Shown piece by piece: positions 8,696 to 16,180 of a DNA stretch of 28,065 bases. The notes beneath the pieces are model-generated. The model was not told where the DNA came from. It saw only the letters and a program-made list of their open reading frames with translations, and made no database searches. The stretch is from UKL13-2 sp040379385 (lineage in GTDB: Bacteria > Pseudomonadota > Gammaproteobacteria > Burkholderiales > Usitatibacteraceae): the NCBI GenBank assembly GCA_040379385.1, contig JBEILF010000016.1, positions 1 to 28,065 of the forward strand, in the 5' to 3' direction. The translations under genes and the position numbers were made by a program. Positions within the stretch are counted from its first letter, which is position 1. Each line of letters starts with the position of its first letter.

Positions 8696-9976
8696 TCAAA
8701 ATTTAATGTCCATCATGCCGAGCATCGGGTCTAGCAACAAGAACATGATGCCAGCGATAAATCCCGCCAAGAAAATAATCAACACCGGCTGCAACAATGC
8801 CAACGCTCGCTTAATCAGCACCGCCACTTCGCGATCATAGACGTCAGCAACTTGATACAACATTTCACTAAGCTTGCCAGTTTCTTCGCCGACCGAGATC
8901 ATCTGCACTGCAAGCTTCGGAAATACATTGGTCTCCAGCATCGGCTTGGCAAAACCGCGGCCTTCCTTTAGTTCACGAGCGACAAATTCAAGCGCGTCAC
9001 GGAACACCGCGTTATTGATGGTTTCTTTCAGTATGAACATACTCGACAATAGCGGCACACCGTTCTCCAGCAGCGTTGCGAGTGAGCGCGCAAAACGCGC
9101 CATCTCGATACGACCAATCAGCTTACCGATGATTCCCCAGCCGAGCATCCGTCGATCCCAACGCGCCTTGGATGCGGGCTGCTGAAACGAGCGCGACACC
9201 AACCAAACCGTGCCAAGCGTGACCGCAATCAGTATCTGCCAACTGTCACGCAGAAAAAAGCTGACGGAAAACAATGCCGCCGTCGCGGTTGATATCGCCG
9301 CGCCCGATTGCAGAAAAATTTGTTTGAACTGCGGTACCACCACCAACAGAATGAGGCAAATTGACACCAACGCGCCGCCCAGCAGAAACAGCGGATAGAT
9401 CAGCGCGGAGACCACCGTGTCACGTAACTCTTTGGCGCGCTCCATGTAGTCGGCAAGACGCAATAACACTCCACCGAGCGAACCGCCGGCTTCACCCGCC
9501 TTGACCATGTTGATATAAAAGCGTGTGAACACGTTGCGGTGCTGGTCGAGCGCCTTGGATAACGATGAGCCACCGCGCACTTCATTACGAATAGCCATCA
9601 GTAACTCGCGCATGCGCGCTCGTTCGGCCAGGTTGATCAGGATTTCCAAACTACGATCCAGCGGAAGACCAGCTTTCAGCAGGGTGGCCAACTCGCGCGT
9701 GACAATCGCCAACTCCGCCTGCCCGACATTTTGTGAGGAAAACAACGATAGCACGGCAGACTTGCCGCTAGCTCCAGCAACCGCCGACGTTGTGCCCGGC
9801 GTTGCACCTTGCAGCGTCCCCCTAATAGCTCCTTGCGTCGAGACTTCGGCGGCACGAATCGGAATTAACCCGAGCGTCTTGAGATGCGCGATCACGCCAT
9901 CTTGCGACGCGGCATCGAGCACGCCTTCTTGCATTTCGCCCCCCGGGCTTACGGCTTTGTATTGGAACAGTGGCAT
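8696..9976 (-). CDS. gspF: Type II secretion inner-membrane platform protein GspF
   Basis: 426 residues from the ATG at 9976 (MPLFQYKAVSPGGEMQEG, the family's normal start). A TTG 21 nt upstream would only add MGISDIA. It contains two GspF domains: the first at about 90-210 (ELAIVTRELATLLKAGLPL ... VKAGEAGGSLGGVL), the second at about 290-410 (ARFARSLATLLENGVPL ... ISVGEETGKLSEML). Three transmembrane segments lie near 190-225, 235-255 and 395-420. It is the polytopic core of the platform and contacts GspE and GspL. The gap to gspE is about 156 nt, whereas most junctions in the rest of the operon overlap or are much shorter. Confidence 0.97.
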   Translation of the reverse strand: MPLFQYKAVSPGGEMQEGVLDAASQDGVIAHLKTLGLIPIRAAEVSTQGAIRGTLQGATPGTTSAVAGASGKSAVLSLFSSQNVGQAELAIVTRELATLLKAGLPLDRSLEILINLAERARMRELLMAIRNEVRGGSSLSKALDQHRNVFTRFYINMVKAGEAGGSLGGVLLRLADYMERAKELRDTVVSALIYPLFLLGGALVSICLILLVVVPQFKQIFLQSGAAISTATAALFSVSFFLRDSWQILIAVTLGTVWLVSRSFQQPASKARWDRRMLGWGIIGKLIGRIEMARFARSLATLLENGVPLLSSMFILKETINNAVFRDALEFVARELKEGRGFAKPMLETNVFPKLAVQMISVGEETGKLSEMLYQVADVYDREVAVLIKRALALLQPVLIIFLAGFIAGIMFLLLDPMLGMMDIKF

Positions 9977-10132
9977 CGCAATATCACTTATTCCCAAAAA
10001 GATTCAACATGCCGCAACAAGGAGCTGCAATTACACGCGAGCAGACGAATAGCGCCACCACCCTTAGCAGTGGCAAGGCGATTTGTCTGCAAGTGCAGCA
10101 ATCCTGATGCGCCGTCAATGCCATTTCGATTG
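9977..10132. other. Non-coding gspE-gspF gap with a small hairpin
   Basis: This is the longest spacer inside the T2SS operon. An imperfect inverted repeat sits at 10083-10101 (CTGCA-AG-TGCAG with flanking TTG/CAA). No U-tract follows it, so it is not a convincing terminator, and I saw no good -35/-10 pair for gspF. It may affect the gspE:gspF expression ratio through mRNA folding; that is inference. Confidence 0.4.
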
Positions 10133-11887
10133 TTAGTCTTCGCGAGTGACGCGTAACACCTCTTCTATAGTCGTCACGCCTTGAACGGCCTTTCTCAGGC
10201 CGTTTTCGTACATGGTCTCCATGCCCTCTGCCACGGCGGCTTGGCGCATCTCAGAGGCGGTGCCGTGTTTCATCACGAGGCTGCGAAGGTGATCTGTCAT
10301 CGGCAAGACTTCCATGATGCACTCGCGGCCCAAATAGCCGGTATGGGCACAATGCTCGCAACCCTTGGCGTGAAACAAGGTCACACGTTCCGCTTTTGTG
10401 AAGCGCTTCAGCCCCATCTGCTCAACGACTTCATCGACCGGGTGATACGGCGTCTTGCAGTGGTTACATAGCCGCCTGACAAGACGTTGCGCCTGTATAC
10501 CGATTACCGTTGAAGTCAGCAGATAGTCATCAACACCCATGTCGATCAGACGGTTAATGGTCGAAGCGGCGTCGTTGGTGTGCACGGTGGACATCACCAA
10601 GTGCCCCGTCAAGGCAGACTGCACGGCTATCTGAGCGGTTTCCAAGTCACGAATTTCACCAATCATGATGACATCCGGATCCTGGCGAACGATGGACCGC
10701 AGCGCATTAGCAAAAGTCAAGTCAATTTGCGGTTTCACCTGAATTTGGTTGATGCCGGGCATCTGATATTCAACCGGATCTTCGACGGTTAGAATTTTGA
10801 CGTCGGGCTGATTCAGGCGGTCGAGCGCGGTGTAGAGCGTGGTGGTTTTGCCCGAACCAGTTGGGCCCGTCACAAGCAACACGCCGTGTGGCTGCGATAA
10901 CAAATCCAAGAACACCTTAAGATTGCTCTCGTCAAATCCCAGCGCGGCAAAATCCAGCGCCACCCCGCCTTTGTCGAGAATACGCATCACCACCGATTCA
11001 CCGTGCATGGTGGGTACCGTGGACACACGCAAATCAATCTCCTTGCCCTGTATACGTAACTTGATGCGTCCATCCTGCGGCAAACGACGTTCGGCGATAT
11101 CAAGGTTCGCCATGATCTTGATACGCGAAATTACCGCAGCCGATAGTCGGCGTGGTGGTGATTCAGTCTCGTGTAACACGCCGTCGATGCGATATCGCAC
11201 AATCAAGCGGTTCTCGAATGGCTCAATGTGAATATCAGACGCGCGGCGTTCTAGAGCGTGGTTGATGACCAAGTTTACCAACCGGATGACCGGCGCTTCC
11301 GACGCGAGATCCTTAAGATGCTCGATATCACCAAACTCTTGTTCTTCGTCGCGGGTCGAGATGTCGTCAACAATTTGACCCATCGACGATTTGCCAGCAC
11401 CGTAAAGCCGTTCGTAGACAACATCGAAGTCGTTAGCGGTGAGCAGTTTAGGAACAACTTTTTTTCCCGTGGCGGCGGCAAAAGCTTGAACGGTAAAAGT
11501 ATCTTGCGGCTCGACCATTGCAAGCACCAGTTCTCCGTCGTGGTCGGCAACTGGGATCGAGCGCGCTTCTTGAATGAAGCGCGAGGAAACCGTTTCTTCC
11601 AAGACGGGCAACTCAGGAAATTCAGCCACTTCGATCATCGCCCAGCCGTGCTGTGCGGCCAGCGCCACGGCGAGCTCGCGGTGGGACAACATTCCCATCC
11701 TCGTCAGAATTGAACCGAGCTTTTCCCGGCTACCAGCGGCGCGAGCCGCTTCCTGCACCTTTAGGACGCGTTCGAGGTTAGCGTTATCCAGCTTGCCACG
11801 CGCAACTAACAACTCACCGATACGAGCGGTCCCTTCGGCGGCCGCCGGGGTGTTGTGATCGAAGATAGATTCGGTGTCAGCAATCAA
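10133..11887 (-). CDS. gspE: Type II secretion ATPase GspE
   Basis: 584 residues. An N-terminal N1E-type domain (RIGELLVARGKL..., about 21-160) is followed by the secretion ATPase core: Walker A GPTGSGKTT (341-349), Asp box, Walker B IMIGEIRD (407-414), His box (TGHLVMSTVHTND) and a four-cysteine zinc module (C474, C477, C510, C513). This is the hexameric motor on the cytoplasmic side that powers pseudopilus assembly. It is the first gene of the secretion operon. The only plausible start is TTG at 11887 with a weak ribosome-binding sequence; no in-frame ATG precedes the N1E domain. Full length, all catalytic motifs intact. Confidence 0.97.
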   Translation of the reverse strand: MIADTESIFDHNTPAAAEGTARIGELLVARGKLDNANLERVLKVQEAARAAGSREKLGSILTRMGMLSHRELAVALAAQHGWAMIEVAEFPELPVLEETVSSRFIQEARSIPVADHDGELVLAMVEPQDTFTVQAFAAATGKKVVPKLLTANDFDVVYERLYGAGKSSMGQIVDDISTRDEEQEFGDIEHLKDLASEAPVIRLVNLVINHALERRASDIHIEPFENRLIVRYRIDGVLHETESPPRRLSAAVISRIKIMANLDIAERRLPQDGRIKLRIQGKEIDLRVSTVPTMHGESVVMRILDKGGVALDFAALGFDESNLKVFLDLLSQPHGVLLVTGPTGSGKTTTLYTALDRLNQPDVKILTVEDPVEYQMPGINQIQVKPQIDLTFANALRSIVRQDPDVIMIGEIRDLETAQIAVQSALTGHLVMSTVHTNDAASTINRLIDMGVDDYLLTSTVIGIQAQRLVRRLCNHCKTPYHPVDEVVEQMGLKRFTKAERVTLFHAKGCEHCAHTGYLGRECIMEVLPMTDHLRSLVMKHGTASEMRQAAVAEGMETMYENGLRKAVQGVTTIEEVLRVTRED

Positions 11888-11976
11888 GGGATGACTTTCG
11901 TCGGAATTTTAAGCTGGTGATCGGAACCAAGGTCGGCGCAAAGCCGGTCAGGCGCATACAGCGAAACCTGTTACTG

Positions 11977-11985
11977 AGTATAGCA
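11977..11985 (-). promoter_or_regulatory. Candidate extended -10 promoter for the gspE operon
   Basis: In the 222-nt gap upstream of gspE the minus strand reads TGCTATACT, an extended -10 (TGn + TATACT, 5/6 to consensus). No good -35 stands 16-18 nt upstream. The predicted start near 11970 gives a leader of roughly 80 nt. It is the best candidate in the gap for separate transcription of the secretion genes; the remainder of 11888-12109 shows nothing else clear. Confidence 0.35.
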
Positions 11986-12109
11986 GCGGCTCTGTTTCAC
12001 TTATCCAATGGTGGCGCGGAACTACAGGTTCAAACGCCTGTATTGGTAACCGTGTGTTTCAACGGCATTAGCGAACGCGCCCCGGTGAAATGTTCAGGCA
12101 AGACCGACA

Positions 12110-14065
12110 TCATGCTTGCGTACGCATCGTTTCCACCAAAAGCGCAACAAACTGCGGTAATACTGCAACGGTATCAAATTCAGCGCTTACATGCGCGCGG
12201 GACTCGCTGGCAATGCTGGTGCGGAGCGCTTCGTCTTGCAAAAGTCGCGTAATCGCCGCCGTCCACGACTCCACCGTGTCATCCGCGAACAACCCTGTGA
12301 CACCGTCGCGCACATAACTTGTATACGGTTCTGCTCGGGAATAAACACCGGCGGCACCGGCAGCCGAAATCTCAAGGTATTTATTCGGACACTTGGACTC
12401 CTCAAAGCGGGTGCGTCCAACCGGGGCAACCAACACATCTGGCGCGGCGGCAACAACAGTGGCGGCGTACGCGTTGTAGTTAAACTGATACGGCTCAAAG
12501 TGCACACGTTCGACCGGCAGAGCGACGAATTCGTCTGGGAGCGAATTCGACATGACAAAGATATCGACGTCGTTACGGCTTCGCGCAGTCTGTACCAACG
12601 CTTCGAAAGCAACCATGTTTTTACGCAGGCTTCCGACGTACCCGATTTTTTTTCGGCGCAAGCCCTTAGTTGGGCCTAGCCTTGTCGGAAACAGGCGAAG
12701 GTCAACATTGGTGGAAAGCGTAACAACGCGCTTGGCATGCGGCCTTAAATCGTTGGCAAGCGGATCGCGATAGGTCAGGACAATATCTGCCAGACCGACA
12801 AGTGTGAGGAAATTTTCGTAGGGTTCCGCGCCGGGAGAAAAAATGTGGGCATATTCATCCCATTCACGCCCCAGCCAGAACCAATTGTCATCAAGCATGT
12901 ACATGGTGCGAATACGATGACCAGTACATTGCCTCATCAGCGCAACACCATTGGCACTGCGCACACGACTAAAGATCACCAAATCACAGCCTTCGAGATC
13001 TTCTGCCGTGGCACGTTCGTCCAAGACGGCGCGCCAGTTGAGCACTCTCCAGCTACGCATCTGCGCAAAATAGTTGAAGAAGCACAGTTGGTTGTGTGCG
13101 GGCTCATTCACGCCACCAACCACTATGATTTCCAGTGGTCGGCCGCGTTCTGCTACCAATCGATGAAAGCTCTGCTGCAAGACCGTCGGCAACATCCGCC
13201 AACTTGTGGACTTCGCATGTAGTGCGGATAACGAGGCAATACCACCCGCCAGATTGTTTAGTTCATCTTCGCGCGCGGGTGTCATGCGCTGCGTTTCTGC
13301 CTCTAGTTGCATCAGTTTCTGCAGACTGATTTCCGGCGGTGCAGCCTGTAGTGTGCTAAACGAGAATTGATGCCAATTTGGCCCCGGCACCGGCTGTAAT
13401 TGGATGGATTCAATCTTTCGCGACCGGCTGACACGCAGGCAGAACTCCCACCACCACATACGTTGAAGACTTGCCGCCTCAGCGAAGCCGCCAACTTGAC
13501 GAATCACCTCGCGCCGCGTCATGGTATTGCTCATCGGAACGAGGTCGAGCATCTGTAACCATGCGTGTGGATAGTCGCTTGAAAATTGGTCGTTCTGATG
13601 AACCAGGTACGATTCGTTGGCAGCGGAGCGTCCATCGCTTGCACTCCGGTAGCCGGCAATTACATCGGCCGGCATCGAGACAAGGATGTCACGCCACGCG
13701 GCGAGGTTTGCGTACCAGGTGCTGATTTCGCTCCCAATGCCAAGGAACGCACACCAGCTGGAATCGATCCTTTCGACGGCCGCGTTAGCCATTCTTCCCG
13801 GATGATCAGTCGTAGCGTCGAGCAAAACAGTCTGCGCGCCAGGAATATCCAATTCTTCTGCCGTTAGCACTCCGCGCCACGCCGGCCCATCAACCACCAA
13901 CTGTATCGGGATGGCATGGGCGTCGCGTTCTGCGTAATAGCGCAAATCAAACAACAGCTGCTTCGCCTGAGCCGCCAGCCGATCAACATCCCCCACGAAG
14001 AGTACGGTAAGGCCGATTGCCGGTGCCGGTTGCGGTGGGCGGGAGCGTTGAGTGTTCGCCGACAT
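12110..14065 (-). CDS. Two-domain glycosyltransferase (GT-A-like N-terminus, GT4-like C-terminus)
   Basis: 651 residues, about twice the size of a simple glycosyltransferase. The N-terminal 300 residues look like a diverged GT2/GT-A fold: FVGDVDRL near the start, and REVIRQVGGFAEA...WWWEFCLRV near 185-212, echoing the GGF...E..R acceptor region. No clear DXD is seen. The C-terminal half (about 310-640) is GT-B: LEIIVVGGVNEPA, MLDDNWFW, KKIGYVGSLRKN (472-483), and the donor-site stretch EESKCPNKYLEISAAGAAGVYS followed by YVRDGVTGLFADD, as in the GT4 family. It lies 11 nt after wzt, last gene of the glycan operon. Probable role: assembly of the exported glycan; donor and linkage unknown. Confidence 0.85.
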   Translation of the reverse strand: MSANTQRSRPPQPAPAIGLTVLFVGDVDRLAAQAKQLLFDLRYYAERDAHAIPIQLVVDGPAWRGVLTAEELDIPGAQTVLLDATTDHPGRMANAAVERIDSSWCAFLGIGSEISTWYANLAAWRDILVSMPADVIAGYRSASDGRSAANESYLVHQNDQFSSDYPHAWLQMLDLVPMSNTMTRREVIRQVGGFAEAASLQRMWWWEFCLRVSRSRKIESIQLQPVPGPNWHQFSFSTLQAAPPEISLQKLMQLEAETQRMTPAREDELNNLAGGIASLSALHAKSTSWRMLPTVLQQSFHRLVAERGRPLEIIVVGGVNEPAHNQLCFFNYFAQMRSWRVLNWRAVLDERATAEDLEGCDLVIFSRVRSANGVALMRQCTGHRIRTMYMLDDNWFWLGREWDEYAHIFSPGAEPYENFLTLVGLADIVLTYRDPLANDLRPHAKRVVTLSTNVDLRLFPTRLGPTKGLRRKKIGYVGSLRKNMVAFEALVQTARSRNDVDIFVMSNSLPDEFVALPVERVHFEPYQFNYNAYAATVVAAAPDVLVAPVGRTRFEESKCPNKYLEISAAGAAGVYSRAEPYTSYVRDGVTGLFADDTVESWTAAITRLLQDEALRTSIASESRAHVSAEFDTVAVLPQFVALLVETMRTQA

Positions 14066-14076
14066 GGCGCGTTAAC

Positions 14077-14865
14077 TCAGGCCGCGTTTGCGGTTTTGTT
14101 GGGTGGCAGGCTTGTCGGGCGTCCAAGCGCGTGGTGTTTGTACGCGTTGATAACGGCATTGGTCGGGCCGTCTTCAATCACGCGCCCGTGGTCCATCCAC
14201 ACCGTCCGATTGCAATACTCACCGAGCAAATCCAGGCTATGCGACGAAAACACCAGAATCTTTCCTTGCTCCATGAATTCGCGCATGCGCACATTAGCCT
14301 TTTCGGTAAATGCCAGATCCCCCGCACCCATCACTTCGTCGAGCAACAATATCTCAGGGTTCACCGAGGTCGATACCGCAAAGGCAAGCCGCACGAACAT
14401 GCCTGTTGAATAGGTGCGCACTGGGTAGTCGAGGAATCTTCCAAGCTCTGAAAAACTTGCAATTTCAGGCAGCTTCGCTTCAATCTCGTCTGGCTGCATG
14501 CCGAGCAACATGGCACGAATGCGAATGTTCTCCCAGCCTGAACGGTTGTACTCAAAGCCGGTTGCAAACTCAAACAGCGGACACACGTGCCCAATCGTTC
14601 GGGCGCGCCCCGCTGTTGGCGGATAGATCCCCGCCATCACTTTCAACAACGTCGATTTGCCAGCGCCGTTATGCCCGATGAGTCCGACCCGCTCCCCGGC
14701 TTTCACCTCCAGACTCAAGCCGCGCAGTGCTTCGACTACATTTGCCTGCCGTGGGGTACGATTTTTCAGGTTCGCCAAGAACCCCTTCAACGTGTGCCCG
14801 TCTGCCGCAGTGCCGATATCAAATTGCACGCCAACATCTTTAAGTGTAATTGACAGCTCGCTCAT
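14077..14865 (-). CDS. wzt: O-antigen/capsule ABC exporter ATPase, Wzt type (short)
   Basis: 262 residues. Walker A GHNGAGKST (64-72), the polysaccharide-exporter signature variant YSTGM (152-156) and Walker B EILLLDE (171-177). The N-terminus carries the extension typical of Wzt/TagH/KpsT proteins. The protein ends soon after the ABC domain, so it lacks the C-terminal carbohydrate-binding domain found in long Wzt proteins that recognise a capped O-antigen end. The ATG overlaps the wzm stop (ATGA). With Wzm it moves lipid-linked glycan across the inner membrane. Confidence 0.93.
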   Translation of the reverse strand: MSELSITLKDVGVQFDIGTAADGHTLKGFLANLKNRTPRQANVVEALRGLSLEVKAGERVGLIGHNGAGKSTLLKVMAGIYPPTAGRARTIGHVCPLFEFATGFEYNRSGWENIRIRAMLLGMQPDEIEAKLPEIASFSELGRFLDYPVRTYSTGMFVRLAFAVSTSVNPEILLLDEVMGAGDLAFTEKANVRMREFMEQGKILVFSSHSLDLLGEYCNRTVWMDHGRVIEDGPTNAVINAYKHHALGRPTSLPPNKTANAA

Positions 14866-15659
14866 AGGATGTAGACGATGCGGCGGTCCAGCCGGATCGC
14901 CACGAACATCGCAAAAAGCGCCGCAACCAACATGTAGAGAATTGTCACCACATAAACTTCGGTAGGCGCAGGCTCGAGTTTGGTGAGCGGGTGGCGTACC
15001 ACGTCGATCAGATAGTAAAGCGGGTTGTACTTATAAACGAAATCAAGGCCACGCTTGGCAAGCGTTTCAACCGTAAAGAAGATCGGGGTGACAAACATCA
15101 GCACTTGCAGCAACGCCGTCATGCCATGCGGTAAATCGCGAAAGCGTGCTGAGGCGTAAGCCATGATGAATGCATGCAAGTAAGCCACAATGAGCACAAG
15201 CGCAAGCCCTGGCAGCACCCACAGCATGCCTGGCCCAATCGGCTGTCCCATCGCCAGTGTCACTGAAAGAAAAATTAGCACGCCGATCATAAACGGCACA
15301 CTCGCATTCACAATCACACGCAGCACATAAATTTGTTTTGGATACGTAAACTGCTTGATGTAGCCCTCGGCGAATACAAATGCATTACCGCCATCGGTGA
15401 TGGTTTGGCTGAGAAATCCCCAGCACACAAAACCAATGGTCAGAAAAGGTAGATAGGTATCGAGAGGCTGCTGGAAGAGCGTTCCATAAATGATACCCAT
15501 TCCTCCCACCCACATGGCGAGGTTCAACAAAATCCAGGCCGGGCCGACGAATGATTTGGCAAAGCGGTTGCGGACATCAGCCATGCCCAAATGCCACCAG
15601 ACGCGCCAATTCTTCAGGGCAGTGATTTGATCGCGTCTAAGTTTGCGTAACGGAGTCAT
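14862..15659 (-). CDS. wzm: O-antigen/capsule ABC exporter permease, Wzm type
   Basis: 265 residues, ABC-2 permease with six predicted transmembrane helices. The N-terminal cytoplasmic part has the family motif DVRNRFAKSFVGPAWILLNL. The last loops show YNPLYYLIDVVRHPL, also typical of Wzm/TagG/KpsM, and the protein ends in the short tail RLDRRIVYIL. It forms the channel half of the exporter with the downstream ATPase. It overlaps both neighbours by 4 nt, so GNAT, wzm and wzt are translationally coupled. Confidence 0.94.
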   Translation of the reverse strand: MTPLRKLRRDQITALKNWRVWWHLGMADVRNRFAKSFVGPAWILLNLAMWVGGMGIIYGTLFQQPLDTYLPFLTIGFVCWGFLSQTITDGGNAFVFAEGYIKQFTYPKQIYVLRVIVNASVPFMIGVLIFLSVTLAMGQPIGPGMLWVLPGLALVLIVAYLHAFIMAYASARFRDLPHGMTALLQVLMFVTPIFFTVETLAKRGLDFVYKYNPLYYLIDVVRHPLTKLEPAPTEVYVVTILYMLVAALFAMFVAIRLDRRIVYIL

Positions 15660-16156
15660 GCTGCGCGCAGCTCCATGAGCACCAAGCCATCATGTTCGCC
15701 ATGCTTTGCGAATCCGAGTGATTCATACAGGCGAATGGCACGGGCGTTGTCTGACAGCACCTCAAGGTAGACACGCTGCAAACGCAATTCGCTAAAAGCA
15801 AAATGCACCAGCGCACTGATTGCGTCGCGCATGTAGCCTTTCCCCGAGATGCCGGGTGCCGCAATGAATCGCCCGACCTCGGCTTCACCGACTTCACGAT
15901 CAATGGCGTAAATCGAGACTTGCCCGACCGGCGCGCCCGTCTCGTTTTCTTCGACGACAAACATAAACGCGTCGTCGACAAGCTGGTGCTTAGTAAACCA
16001 CGCGCGGTGGCTTTCAAGGCTGATCACATCCGACTGCTTGAACCAGCGACGTACCTCGTCGCGGTTACGCCACATCAGCGTCATTTCCAAATCGTCGTCT
16101 GCCAATAGACGCAACCGGACGTTAGACGCTTGGATGGCAGGGCCAATGGTTTGCAT
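15656..16156 (-). CDS. GNAT N-acetyltransferase, likely nucleotide-sugar modifying
   Basis: 166 residues, single GNAT domain. Start region VRLRLLADDDLEMTLMWRNRDEVRRW, acetyl-CoA loop PGISGKGYMRDA, and the C-terminal LEVLSDNARAIRLYESLGF. The LR..D....WRN..EVR opening is like RimJ/RimL and the sugar acetyltransferases PseH, FdtC and WecD. Its place between an aminotransferase module and the glycan exporter argues for N-acetylation of an amino-sugar nucleotide rather than of a ribosomal protein. Substrate identity is inference. ATG at 16156 has an AGAAG sequence upstream. Confidence 0.82.
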   Translation of the reverse strand: MQTIGPAIQASNVRLRLLADDDLEMTLMWRNRDEVRRWFKQSDVISLESHRAWFTKHQLVDDAFMFVVEENETGAPVGQVSIYAIDREVGEAEVGRFIAAPGISGKGYMRDAISALVHFAFSELRLQRVYLEVLSDNARAIRLYESLGFAKHGEHDGLVLMELRAA

Positions 16157-16180
16157 GACAGTCTTCTTTTAAACAATCGC

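Noticed and set aside
9977..9997. TTG start for gspF giving MGISDIAMPLF
   Set aside because: The ATG at 9976 gives the normal family start MPLFQYKA; the TTG adds seven unsupported residues.
10105..10117. TTGACG as a -35 for a gspF promoter
   Set aside because: No -10-like hexamer at 15-19 nt downstream on the minus strand.
11917..12252. A 111-residue open frame on the plus strand upstream of gspE
   Set aside because: It overlaps the C-terminal end of the glycosyltransferase gene antisense, has no ribosome-binding site and shows no recognisable domain; it looks like a chance frame.
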